Shown: positions 1 through 10,623 of the stretch, one piece after another
Numbering within the stretch: position 1 is the stretch's first letter
Layout: every line of letters begins with the position of its first letter
Assembly: GCF_947179165.1 (NCBI RefSeq)
Contig: NC_077247.1
Location: 46,048,935 to 46,112,934, forward strand
Source: Solanum dulcamara
Taxonomy: Eukaryota; Streptophyta; Magnoliopsida; Solanales; Solanaceae
Length of the DNA: 64,000 nt
Reading direction: 5' to 3'
The notes under the pieces: model-generated
What the model was told of the DNA's origin: nothing
Database searches by the model: none
Seen by the model: the letters and a program-made list of their open reading frames with translations, nothing else
Translations under genes and position numbers: made by a program

Positions 1-668
1 TTAGGTCTTCAATGGGAAGCTTGAATCCTTGAGTTTTGAGGGCAAATCTTGTTGGAGCTGATTTGAGAGAGAAGAGGATGAAGATTAGGGTTCTTTGGAG
101 AGGCAAAAGATTGAAAAATATGATCCAAAATGCGTCCAAGTTGTATATATAGGTATTAGGTAATTTTCCCAAAATGCCCCTCTAAAATCTGGAAATTGGG
201 ACAATTCGGTGATGCAGACGTGTCGCGCACCTTTCTAGTAGACAAAAAATGAAATCTGAAAAAAAATCGTCAAAGTTCGCTTCAGGTCCGTAACACGGAC
301 CTATCGCGGACCCCTCTGTTCAATCAAGCATAACTTTTGACTCCAAATTCAGAAAAATGTAATCTTGGTGGCGTTGGAAAGAAGACTTAAAGAACTTTAA
401 TTTGATGGATCATGGGAAACCCAATTCATTATATTTTAGGAGATATGGTTGTTTGAAGTTTACCCTTATATGGACTCATCCGTAAACTTAGTCGAGAGGA
501 ATTCTTTGAACTTGGCTTGGTTTTAGGGATACCTTATGACCCTAAATCACATCTAATACACTTTAAATACTTAAGAATTGATCCTAACTCATATATACAA
601 CTAGGAGTCACCGAGTTCGATCCTAAAAGCACATGAAGAATGACGGGAAAAAAATTCGAGGTGTTACA
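1..668 (-). repeat. Ty3/gypsy-LTR-like sequence (5' end at 668)
   Basis: Read on the minus strand, this stretch begins at 668 with TGTAACACCTCG, a common start of plant Ty3/gypsy LTRs. The rest is non-coding, with the GC-rich interrupted words (gtccgtaacacggacc, tcgcgcacc) seen in such LTRs. No partner LTR, primer-binding site or target duplication is visible because the element runs off the left edge or is fragmentary. The class assignment is recognition of style, not proof. Confidence 0.4.
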
Positions 669-2340
669 AACACTAAAAGATCAAGCAGGTCCGAGCTCAC
701 AACCTACACAAGTGTAGAAGCAAGGGGTGAGTACCAAACAACACGGTACTCAGCAAGTGGAACTAAAACTAAGCAAAACTCAATAGATACAAGTACTCTT
801 GTCCTCCCAACCGAACCTCCTTAACTACAACCTGCATAAAACCAGCTCAACTCTACACTTGTACAATAATAACAGTAATATAGTCCATGAATACTCATCA
901 ATAGTATCATCAATGAATCATATCAAGTCAAGTTCAGCATATACAGAGCAATAAAGGGGTAAACACGAATTCACAAATATCAACAAAATGTGATGCAATG
1001 CAATGAGATGATACATGTCTGTTCTATCGGTACACATCCACTGAATTACAGTCCGGAACCCATGGGGGACATTTTTATCCATGTAACCTGTCATGAAGCG
1101 TGTGGCCCGTCCCCTCAATATATATATCCTGCCATGGAACGTGTGGCCCGACCCCTTTATTTCATAATATCTGTCACGCAGCGTGTGGCCCGACCCCTTT
1201 TGTTTCATATCATTTTCCATCTCAACATAATATATTAGAACCAATGCAATTAATTCATGTTCATATAATTTACGATAATAACATGACAACAATAATAATT
1301 TTTCCTATCTCACATCAACATAGTCATTTCACATGTCCAAAATAAATCCATAATCATAATATATCAATTCTACCAATTCATGTCATTAGATCACCATTTT
1401 ATACCCCTCATCTCTATTTTTAAGGTCAATCATACAGTCAATAACTCAATCCAATTCTCATTACTTCTCAGTACACATAACACGAAAATACAAACATCTA
1501 TAAGTTTAAACTGAGGTTTAAAAATTTACTTGCCTTAATAAATCAAGCAATCATTCCGGGACTTGAGCCTTCCCTTTTCGTTGAGTCTTCAAATCAACGT
1601 AATCTAGTCAAATAAATAATCACAATAAGATTTTCGATACTAATAACACCCTTATTACCATATGTCTAGCCTAGACCCAAAAATTTAAGCAAATCTATAA
1701 ACATGTTTCTAATCTTGATGCCACTTAACATGTTAACTCTAATATTTTCTGAATTTTAAAACTATAGTTAAACCTCAATTAAATTGAATAATCACTTTAA
1801 AACTTGAGCCTTTCGTAACGTTTCCGAATGATCAAAATCTGTTCAAATACATAATCTTCATAAGAATACAAATCCAATGACACCTATATTGCTATATTTA
1901 TTTTTGGATAAAAAATTGGGTCAAAAAGTCATCCTGAGTCATTGAAGTCAAATCTGAAATTTTCTTTCCGATTATGTTCACTCATGATAAAATAAAATCA
2001 CATGTCAAATTTAAGCTAAAACGGATCGTTATTCGACACCCAAATCAAGGTTTTATGTGAAGAACCCTAGGGTCATATTTTCTTATTTCAGCGTTATTTC
2101 TCCATCAATATACCCTAAAAATATATTCATAATCACATAAAAATTTAATGGAAAGGATGAGAATAATTACCTTGACACTTTGGAATGAAAATTCCTATTT
2201 TTCTCTTCTCCTTTATTTTTCTTTTTCCCTTTCTTTTTCTTTCTTCACCGTATCTTTTTTCTAGCTTCTGCTGCTGTGCTTTCTCGCTGTTCTCTTTTTT
2301 TTCTCTTTCTCAAACTAATTATGTATTAAAATTTACAAAC
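669..2340. other. Repeat-rich non-coding stretch, no gene
   Basis: No exon-like ORF is supported; the short ORFs near 918-1345 come from a tandem array. A pyrimidine-rich tract lies at about 2190-2320. The general character is that of old transposon-derived sequence, but I cannot name a family. Confidence 0.5.
1089..1212. repeat. Tandem array, 3 units of about 41-42 bp
   Basis: Three head-to-tail units share the core gcgtgtggcccgacccct (the first has gtcccct) at about 1098, 1139 and 1180. The GC-rich core stands out against A/T-rich surroundings. ORFs read across it on both strands are artefacts of the repeat. Confidence 0.8.
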
Positions 2341-2669
2341 ACTACTAACCTATTTTAATAAATATAAGAAAAGTGGTATAAGATATTAAATAAATTAACA
2401 CCTTAGCTCACCAATTAAATTAATTCTCTAAAATTATCCCTCAACTAATTAACCGAAGTTACCGAAAGGTCCAAAATTTTCAACTTAAATTTACAAAAAA
2501 GATCTTTTATAAAAGGACTGAGACTCATTCTCCAAATGACCTAACGGATCATTACATTATCTAACCATGTTCTTCTAGCTCCTCTTGACTTCTGCCATGT
2601 GCAACTTTGTTTTGTTCCTCTAGTTCTTTGTCCTTCTACTAATAATTTGAAAAATGTTCAAAATGTCCC

Positions 2670-2915
2670 TTTTCTTATTAGAAATGGTTCAAAAATACCA
2701 TTCTTTCACCTATTGAATTAAATTTGCATTTCGTTCAATTTATTGGATCAAAAATATCTTTAACATATTAGAAATGGTTCAAAAATGCATTTCTTCCACC
2801 TATTAAATCAAAAATGCCCTGAACCTATTAGAAATGGTTCAAATTTGCCTTTTCCTCTACTTATTAGATAAAAATAATCTCCTTAACATATTAGAAATGA
2901 CTCAAAAATTTACTA
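2670..2915. repeat. Degenerate repeated block (ttagaaatggttcaaaaatg)
   Basis: The word attagaaatggttcaaa recurs at about 2677, 2767 and 2827, and in decayed form at 2889, so spacing is 60-90 bp. This is typical of a decayed MITE or minisatellite. No terminal inverted repeats could be fixed. Confidence 0.5.
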
Positions 2916-3831
2916 ATTCTAATTATATATGTCAATAATTTTTTTAACAATACTATGACAGTTATTTAGTTTTTTTTATTTGTATTTTTTTTTGAAAAAA
3001 TTCTTGCTTGTATTCTTACCTAATAGAAGTATTTGCTTTAAATAAAATATATGAACTAATGTATGAATTAACCTGAATGTATGTTGTATAAAAATATTAT
3101 CTTAATCACGGAGAAGAGGAATGTCATTATATATGTCCATAAAAAGATAATTTTTGTTGAATTTTTTTCTGAGTATAAATTATTTTATATATATATTTAT
3201 GGAAAATGTATGCAACTTTATGGAAGGTTTTAAGTCGACGTAATCGTTGTTTTTCAAACTAATTTTTCTAGTCAAATTTTCATACACTTTGTGCTAACGT
3301 TTCATCATAAATTTGTTTTGATGAACATAAAATCATTACTCTTCCGTTGAATATATCAATAAATTATATTAAATATTTGAATTATAATTTATTTTGATTG
3401 AGTATATGAACCAATTCACTTTCAATTAAAATCTAAAAAAAGTTTCTGCAGTGTTTTTTTAATGTTCATTATGTAAATAAGTAAACTATTTAATTAAAAT
3501 ATATTATGTTATTTAAATTTACGTATTAACCTCAAAAAATTATAACAATTCAAATTTATTTCAATTAATGCTAATATGTGTAATATATTATGTTATTTAA
3601 AAAAAATCAATTCTTTTCTCATCCAAAACCACATGCGATAGCATCTAGCACAGTAGCACGTGTGATAAGTGATGAGACACAACAATGTGTACATGGCTCT
3701 TGTGGTCAGCCTGCATACACGTTTACTCTTTTTTGTGGTGGTGAATCAATGTGTTTCACTAAAAATAGAGTATATGTTACGTAATCAATTTCATTAAGAA
3801 TCGAAATTTTTTTGTAGTTTTTCAAGAAAGT
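2916..3831. other. A/T-rich upstream region of the Rho-N gene
   Basis: No coding signal is seen. The last 250 bases before the ATG at 3832 are less A/T-rich and would hold the promoter and 5' leader of the downstream gene. Confidence 0.4.
3657..3662. promoter_or_regulatory. G-box (CACGTG) upstream of the Rho-N gene
   Basis: A perfect palindromic CACGTG lies 170 bp upstream of the start codon. G-boxes bind bZIP, bHLH and PIF factors and are common before light-responsive plastid genes. A single hexamer can occur by chance. Confidence 0.25.
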
Positions 3832-5748
3832 ATGGGTGCACCAGCAACTGCAGTTTTCTCTTCAAATTCCATATCTCACATGCCCTCCTTCTCTGCTTTA
3901 TGTAAACCCAAGTTGGGCATCCCACTACCAAAAGGTACTTTTTTTAATCAAAATGAGTTAATTGAGTTGTGTTCTTATGAATTCTTGAAATTCAAAATTG
4001 GTTACTGTCAAAATTTTGGGTTTTATTTATCATTACTATATTATTGGAATTGCAAGGCGCCAAATAATTAGTCAATGTACATGCTAGCTGACCCTAAAAC
4101 TAATCCACAAAACAGTCCATGCAATTGATGGATCAGAAATGTGGAATTTGAGTGTTATTGATTTTAATGGTTACTGGCTTTCCAGGTACTTGTCGGAAGA
4201 TTAAGTTTTTTGTGGTAGTTGTAGGAATTAATAGGGGTGAAGTAGATGAGAAGAAGTCAAGAAGAGACTCACTTTGCCTGTTATAGCTACATGTACTTTT
4301 CGATTTAAACTTTGTTGATGTTTCTGTACTCAAGCTGAGGGTATTTCAAAACCAACCTCTCTACTTCAAAAAAGTACTGGTAAGGTCTGTACTCTAGTCT
4401 CCTCATAGCCCACTTGTGTTATTTCATTAGGTATGTTGTTGTGAAGAGGAATTTAGTATATTTTATAATCACTATGTCTTGTAAGATGTAACTGTGAATG
4501 TAGTGGCAAGGAGTGCTTGGAGAAAAATACATGACCTCTTTATTTTTTCTCTGTCATTCTTGTTTTTTTTTTTTTTGTGTGTGTGTGTTGGAGGGTAGGG
4601 GTGTGTGTGTGGAGGGGGGGGGGGGGGCGTGGCTTTTAACATGAGGGGCATCCTTGAGATAATTTTCAGACAATGAGACTAAGATACCTCAACAGTCTGA
4701 TATTGGCTAGACAGTACATTAGGACTAGGGAATAGAAGTAACTTTCTTTGTAGCCTGGCTCCGATTGTTCGAATTTGACCTTCAACCTTGTCATAGACAT
4801 ATTTGAACCACTGGTGATCTCCTTTTGTTATGTTCATGCATTTTTTTCCCCGCTTTCCATTTGGTGATAGCATTTGTTGATGGAACAGACAGTTGTATAT
4901 GGATCTTGTGATTATGTAGTTTTTAGATACTTTTAAACTGAGGTATTGATTTTTGATGCAGCTTGTTCAATTTGGCAGAGATTGCATATGGGCTTTCGGT
5001 GAGTACAGATCGTAGGGATTGTCATTGTTCAACTCTCTCCACCATAAGAGCGGATGGGAGCAGGCGGAGGAGGTCTTCAAAAGATGCCACGCCACGGAAA
5101 ACATCCAAAGGAAATCAGCTCAATATGCAGTCACCCCCCGACAGTAAATCATCAAACTCATTAAACCAGGAAGAGATCATTTCTCTTTTCAAGAGAATAC
5201 AATCTTCAATTTCAAAAGGTGATTCTACAAGTTCCAAGAAAAGAAGTAGCAAGTCTTCTGAAGAGAAGCCTGCTATTGATTCGGTCTTGGAAATCATTCG
5301 TCATTCAAAGACAGAACCAAAAGGTAGTGAATTTCTTTCAGTTTTACCCAAGCCTGTATCCAAAATTTTATCCTAATGCAAATGATGATACCTCAGTTAG
5401 ATACTTATCTCTTTTGCTTTTGAAGGTACAACTTCAAGTATGAAGGATGACAAGGGTTCGGCTCATCAAAAGGAACCAGAAACAGACTATTCACCAACAT
5501 TAGATCCAAGATCAACACGCCTACGGTCAAGCTTTGTGAAAAGATCCCCTATACAATCTCCAATTAACTCCAAAGAAAAAGTTGAGCTCAAGACGGAGAC
5601 ATCAGTGGATTATCATGTTGAAAGTGAAGCAGTCAAAATTGAAGAAATGAAACTTCCTCAGCTTAAAGAACTGGCAAAATCTAGAGGACTTGCGGGTTAT
5701 TCAAAATTGAAGAAAAGTGAACTAGTGGAATTGCTCACCAGATGTTGA
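3832..5748 (+). CDS. Rho-N/SAP-like domain protein, RHON1/BP-73 type, probably chloroplastic
   Basis: Three exons are proposed: 3832-3934, 4979-5323 and 5426-5748, giving about 256 residues. The N-terminus is rich in Ser and Ala with few acids, as in a plastid transit peptide. The middle is a charged, Ser/Lys-rich linker (RRRRSSK, KKRSSKSSEEKP). The last 36 residues are a Rho-N/SAP-like helical domain (EEMKLPQLKELAKSRGL, then KKSELVELL). Proteins of this type (Arabidopsis RHON1, rice BP-73) bind nucleic acid; RHON1 acts in plastid RNA processing and transcription termination. The exon 2-3 junction is phase-consistent. The exon 2 start is uncertain: the acceptor ending at 4961 has the better pyrimidine tract but would shift the frame, while the cag at 4976-4978 keeps it open. 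The protein is shorter than RHON1 (about 400 residues). Confidence 0.72.
4563..4627. repeat. Low-complexity tract: poly-T, (GT)n, poly-G
   Basis: Inside intron 1 of the Rho-N gene a run of T is followed by two GT dinucleotide runs and an uninterrupted G run of about 14. Such tracts slip easily in replication and sequencing, so exact length is unreliable. Confidence 0.8.
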
Positions 5749-5979
5749 GATAATGCTTTACATACTTGACAGTTAACTGCAGGGCTTGTCTCTTTTTCAT
5801 ATGTGCTTTCTTTCATGAAGAAACGAGGTGGAACACCAGAGCACTGTGGGGGGAGTTTTAAAACATTCATTTGTTGGTTGGTTCGTAACATATGTTGTCT
5901 TTAAAGTCTAATTGCATTTGTGATCTCTCTCTTTCTGAAGATGTGCATACTTCTCTTGTGTTGGTAAGGAAAAAAGTCT

Positions 5980-6051
5980 TCCGTTGCCGGGACTTGAACC
6001 CGGCTCTCTCGGGTGAGAGCCGAGTATCCTAACCACCTAGACTACAACGGA
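5980..6051 (-). tRNA. tRNA-Glu (anticodon CUC)
   Basis: The 72-base minus-strand sequence begins TCCGTTG and ends CAACGGA, pairing as a 7-bp acceptor stem. An anticodon stem CTCGG/CCGAG closes the loop CTCTCAC, giving anticodon CTC. The T-loop region carries GGTTCAAGTCCC (B box) and the D region has TAGTCTAGGTGGTTAGGA (A box). No intron is present. This is a nuclear-type cytosolic tRNA, about 230 bp downstream of the Rho-N stop codon. Confidence 0.95.
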
Positions 6052-7019
6052 TTTGAACATTAATGCTAAATTATTGCCTCATGACTACAAGGCAGGATCC
6101 AAGCGGGCGATGTGACTAAAGGAAGATTCGAGGAAATTTAGATAATTTTCTTTTGAAATGTTTTTCTTTAAATTGAGGGTCTATAAAAAAACAATTTCTC
6201 TACCTCACTTATGTGACTTGCATACATTCTATCATTTACACACCTTCGTTGTAAATTTATTTAGTCTTATACTTGTGGACATGCTTATTTAATTTGCAGG
6301 AATTCCAACTCTACCAGCTAGGCCATGTCTTTTAGTAAATCAACTTCAACATTGTATATTGGCTGCACTTGCTCTACAATGGTCATTCCTCGTTGCTAAA
6401 ATTATCCATACAGGGTGGCCTATTACATTTTAGTTACCTTGAAAGAACAGTTTACCCAATTGACAAAACAAGGGGAACGGTAGTATTTTTATTGGTTAAG
6501 AATCAATCACTTTCAGTATATAACAAATTCAACCCCTAAGACTACTCAATCTGTTACTACTTATTTTATAACAGGGAAAGCAGACATCAGATGTCACATA
6601 GGAGATAAGAAAGAAAAATAGAATGTAGCACATATCATGCCATATTATGTAAATCATGTCTCAGGAACTTTTTCAGAATCTCTTATATAAATAAATGATT
6701 TGCTCATCTAAATTGAAGGCAGGCTTCATAGATGATGTAAGAATCATGCCACTCTCGGATCTGAAGGTGCAAAAGTGATTGCCATCTTATACAATATTAT
6801 CTAGCCAAATAAAAAAAATGATAGAGATTCAAAAGAAAATCTGAAGTATATAATCCCACTTATCTAAAATCGACCAAGAATTTGGCTCAGATGATGTGAA
6901 AAGACAAAGCTATGGCATAAGTTATGCTGGTTTGTTGTACTAAAAACACTCAAAACCTTGTTATCTGCAAGACGCGGAATAAGATTTGAGGCAAGAAACT
7001 ATTAACTCTATTTACCGCA
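6052..7019. other. Intergenic region, nothing recognised
   Basis: Lies between the tRNA and the end of the RINGv gene. It probably includes the 3' UTR of the minus-strand RINGv gene near 6900-7019. No repeat or gene could be supported. Confidence 0.4.
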
Positions 7020-8869
7020 TCAAAACAAATTTATACGGCAAAACCATGGTAGCCAAAAAACTATTATCAGGCATGCTATCAACAAGTTACAAAATGGCTG
7101 TCCACGGCAGCATCTTCTATCTCGTTCTGCTGAACCAGTACCACCTGCAATATATCTCGCTTCATTCCACTCTGCAATGAATCTATTGTCGCTGACACCA
7201 GTGACATTTTTTGCGATCTCCCGACAAATTTCACACAATCTGCACGACGATACAGGAATGAACTAACAAAGTTCGACTTGGACATTCAACTTTAACAAGC
7301 AGCAACAATATAAATTCCTTAATTCCATGTCTTAATTATATTACTGTTTATGCCAAGTTACCCTTACCAAGCAACTCATCAATCACTTTAAGAATTTCAA
7401 TACTAGAGTTTTCGACAATTGAAGAGGTTTTCCAGGTTAGGCACATGATGCCATTCATTTACTAAGCAACAATAGTACCCCCGAACGCACATAACAAGCT
7501 CTTGATTTTAGAAGTCGATAATAAAAAAAAAATCATCTTAGCTGGCGTTTTTGCGCAAGAAGTTGGGAATAGGGTAATAATCATGTTGCTATTCTGCCAG
7601 AGTGCAAACCATCTATGGCATGTACTTTAAAACATACAGTTACCCAGGAATTGTCACAGACCGTAAAAGGATATCCTTTAGTGTTGGACGCCAAAGGGAC
7701 CCACAAGCTTGGGGATATTAAACAACAACAACAACAATATTACTGTTTATTCAGTTATGCATCATCCAGCATGCTATGCTACCAAAGGGCAGGACAGAAG
7801 GCAGCACTAACAGCCAGAGAAAGTAGTTTTCCTTTTTTTTTTTTGCTCTACTAATCAACATAATTCTTATGCAACATAAAATAACCTAGTAACTGAAACA
7901 GAAGAAAAGAAAAACTGAATCTTTGTGGATCAAATCCAAAAGTGTTGATCCGGGTACCAGCTATTCCCACCAACACAGGTACTGGTAACTCTGCACAAGC
8001 AAGGTTTACTACCAATGCAATAAATTTGGCAAAGGCAAACACTCTTTGCACCCTTTGGCAACCAATTCCAATAAAGACCAAGCTTTAACAAGACATAAGT
8101 ACACAGTATGCTAAATGCAAGCAAAAGAGCTAGTATTGTATTGTACCTAAGGGTATAACCTAGTGGTCAATGAATTGGTTGATAGCATGAGGTCTCAGGT
8201 TCAAATCCCAGCGAAGACAAAAACATTATGTGATTTCTTCTCATCTATCCTACAGAGTTACTTAGCACTTGTTGCTGGTGGGAGGTGACAGATATCTCAT
8301 GGAATTAGTCGAGGTCCGATTAAGCCTGGCCCGGACACCACGATAATAGGAAATAAAGAAAAAGAGCTAGAACTGTATTCAACCCAGGGACACAATAAGA
8401 TTAAAGCATACAGATACTGTCATCAGTCAAATAACAAATGAAGTAAACAATCATAAGTAAAGACAAAAAAAAGGGAAAAAAGGTTAAGTTACCTATTTCC
8501 TTTAACCTTAAACCAAGTCTCTGCACAATGAGAATGAACAAATCCAAGCTCTCCTTTACACCCACAACCAATCTCAATCAAATCCACAATTTTTTTCCCA
8601 CTTTCAAATGTATCCAAGTGGCATATCCTACACATCTTCTCGAAATCTTCAACAATCAAATTCTCCTCCAATTTTTCATCCCCAATATCATACTTCACAT
8701 CAATTACACTTGAAAAACTCTCTTGCTTCAAATCCTTCACTTTCGCCTCATCCCCACCAATCCCAGAATCCACCTTTTCATGATTTTGATCCAATCTGAT
8801 AGTGATTACTGTCTCCAGAGCTCTCTGATTCTGAGTATCGATCTCCTTATCCATAAATTTTTCGTTCAT
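7020..8869 (-). CDS. RING-CH (RINGv) zinc finger protein, probable membrane E3 ubiquitin ligase
   Basis: Two exons on the minus strand: 8869-8493 and 7239-7020. They join in phase (AG|A) across a 1.25-kb GT-AG intron to give about 198 residues. The RINGv domain spans the junction: CRIC at about residue 79, then CGCKGELGFVHSHCAETWF, then exon 2 supplies LCEICREIAKNVTG. This is the C4HC3 pattern of MARCH-type ligases, which transfer ubiquitin from E2 enzymes to membrane targets. The C-terminus has one hydrophobic segment (LLIACLIIVFWLPWF), suggesting a tail membrane anchor. The first in-frame ATG (8867-8869) is chosen; the ORF opens further upstream only by non-ATG codons. The intron hosts a SINE in opposite orientation. 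No target can be inferred. Confidence 0.85.
8143..8359 (+). mobile_element. tRNA-derived SINE in the RINGv intron
   Basis: A pol III A-box-like word (taacctagtggt, near 8156) and B box (ggttcaaatcc, near 8199) are spaced as in tRNA. They are followed by a tRNA-unrelated body ending with the typical Solanaceae SINE phrase gcctggcccggacaccacg. A 20-bp target duplication with two mismatches flanks it (8123-8142 and 8360-8379, core aaaagagctag). Such elements are mobilised by LINE enzymes. It sits antisense to its host gene. Confidence 0.88.
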
Positions 8870-9459
8870 TCGCAAAATTTCATTCAAAATACACCAAGAA
8901 AACAATTCCAATCAATCGAATAACGAAAAAGGGTACATGAATCGGGAAGAAATTAAGATAAGATCAATTGAACTTGAAAATAGTGGCCAATTTGGGAAGT
9001 GAGAAAATAGAGATAAGAAGGTAAAGATCCATACAAACAGTACAAAAGAACAACGGCCTTTTATTTTATTGTGAATCTATGAAAGTAGTTTGCTATGATA
9101 AGTTAAGTTCCCTATATTGGTGTCAACCAATTTGTACTCTTGTGCATATATGCGTGGTGGTTTAACTGCTGATAGGGTTGACGAAGCAGTAGACTTTTCA
9201 AGTGGAGGGCCCATTTGGATGCCGGAAACATGATCTTTCAGTTAATAAATTAAGGCTTATGGTTATATCTATGTCCTCCAATTTTAGACAGATATAAATA
9301 CAAATTTAATTTTTTAAAAATTTAACAAGTAAATACAAGTATTTTACAAGGCATAATACATGTTTGACACCACTTAGGACACACAATTATCACGTGGGAT
9401 GTCATTTAAGACAAATGTGTTTATTTATTTAATTTTATATAAGAGCACAGATGTTTGTC
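8870..9459. other. Upstream region of the RINGv gene
   Basis: Holds the 5' leader and promoter of the minus-strand RINGv gene. No specific element was recognised. Confidence 0.35.
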
Positions 9460-9768
9460 CAGGGGCGGAACCACGTACAGAGTATCGGGTGCTCGAGCAT
9501 CCACTGACCTCGACAAAAACTTGGTATATGTGTATAGAAAATACTGGTAAATCGATATAACCTATTTGCAAGCACCCATAAACCAAATGGTTTGATGAGT
9601 GCTTTGATTCTAAAGCTAATGTTAGAGTGTTTCGATGTCCTCTAGCAAGGGTTCAAATCTTGGTGCCTGCAACATTTTTTTACATTTTTACATTTTTTTT
9701 ATTTTTATTTTCCACTGCACGTTAAAAGAAGTGAGCAACCATGACCTTTAAATCTTGGATCCGCTGAT
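9460..9768. mobile_element. MITE-like element of the aggggcgga type
   Basis: Starts caggggcggaacca and ends tcttggatccgctg, imperfect inverted termini of a short non-coding element common in Solanaceae genomes. It contains phrases such as gggtgctcgagcatcc. No coding capacity. The target duplication is not clear; hAT-like ancestry is an inference. Confidence 0.5.
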
Positions 9769-9823
9769 GTGTCTGTTGATGCCAAGTTAAATGACACATT
9801 TATGTATTATGCCTAAATTAAGT

Positions 9824-10209
9824 GGGTGTTTGATCACGTTTCATTGTGAAATTTGAAAAATCAAAGTGCAAAAATGAAATGATATTTGAAAATTGAAATT
9901 GTGTTTAGCCATACAAATTGAACCTGTTTTTTTTAGAATTATTTTTTGTGTGTAATTTGAAGTGAATTTTTTTTTTATTGTTTTTTAAATTCTTGAAAAT
10001 TCTGGAGTTGAATTCCAGAATTTTATGGCCAAACATGTTTGAATCAAAGTTCAACTCTGAAAAAAAAGTAAAAAAAAAAATCATGGCCAAACACCTCCTA
10101 AAAAGTTTCTCCAAATCTGAATCTAAAGTGCATGTCCAAATAAAAGTTCAATTCCAAATCAATCTGATTTCAAATCATGATTTTATATCGCATGTCCAAA
10201 CGGACCCTT
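9824..10209. mobile_element. Fold-back MITE (gtttggacatg type)
   Basis: Left end gggtgtttgatcacg and right end catgtccaaacggaccc form imperfect inverted termini. The interior repeats ggccaaacat/ggccaaacac and catgtccaaa in a palindromic arrangement, as in fold-back MITEs of Solanaceae. The two short ORFs within (9905-10211, both strands) are by-products of the palindrome. Confidence 0.6.
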
Positions 10210-10623
10210 AATTAAAACCAAGAGGATCCATTTATTATTATTTTTTAACACTTTAAATGATTTACTAAATTAAAGATGTCCATGCTCCTTTTTTCCTTTT
10301 TTTTTAAAAAAAAAATTGGCTAATTGGGGTAGGGGAAGGGGATTACAAGGCAGGGAATCAAACTCTCACCAATAAAGTTAAGGTTCAAGCATCTAACTAA
10401 ATGAGCTATTAAGATTCCCCGTACATACTCCTTCAATTTTAATTTATTCGGTGATATTTGACTGATCACAAAAAATTGATCTTCGAAATTTAATTTTAAA
10501 CGTGCCATAAAAAGTATGAAGGCAAAATGAGAAATGAAAGTTAATGAACAAATATTTATTTATAATCTATGTAGGAAAAAGTGGGAAAGTCATAAATAAT
10601 ATACTCCAATCTCATCTTTACTA
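10210..10623. other. Downstream region of subtilase A, A/T-rich
   Basis: Non-coding. Includes a poly-T/poly-A stretch near 10290-10315. Likely holds the 3' end of the subtilase A transcript. Nothing else recognised. Confidence 0.35.

Noticed and set aside
918..1345. Overlapping ORFs on both strands with repeated Cys/Gly/Pro peptides
   Set aside because: They are translations of the 41-bp tandem array, with no promoter or exon context.
7690..7850. caacaacaacaata microsatellite and the ORF 7615-7854
   Set aside because: Short repeat inside the RINGv intron; the ORF crosses no splice signal and shows no domain.
9905..10211. Mirror ORFs on both strands
   Set aside because: They arise from the palindromic MITE at 9824-10209.
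10320..10510. tRNA-like or SINE-like phrase (gggaatcaaactctcacc, gagctattaag) after subtilase A
   Set aside because: It resembles a tRNA B-box region by eye, but no acceptor stem or A box could be paired.
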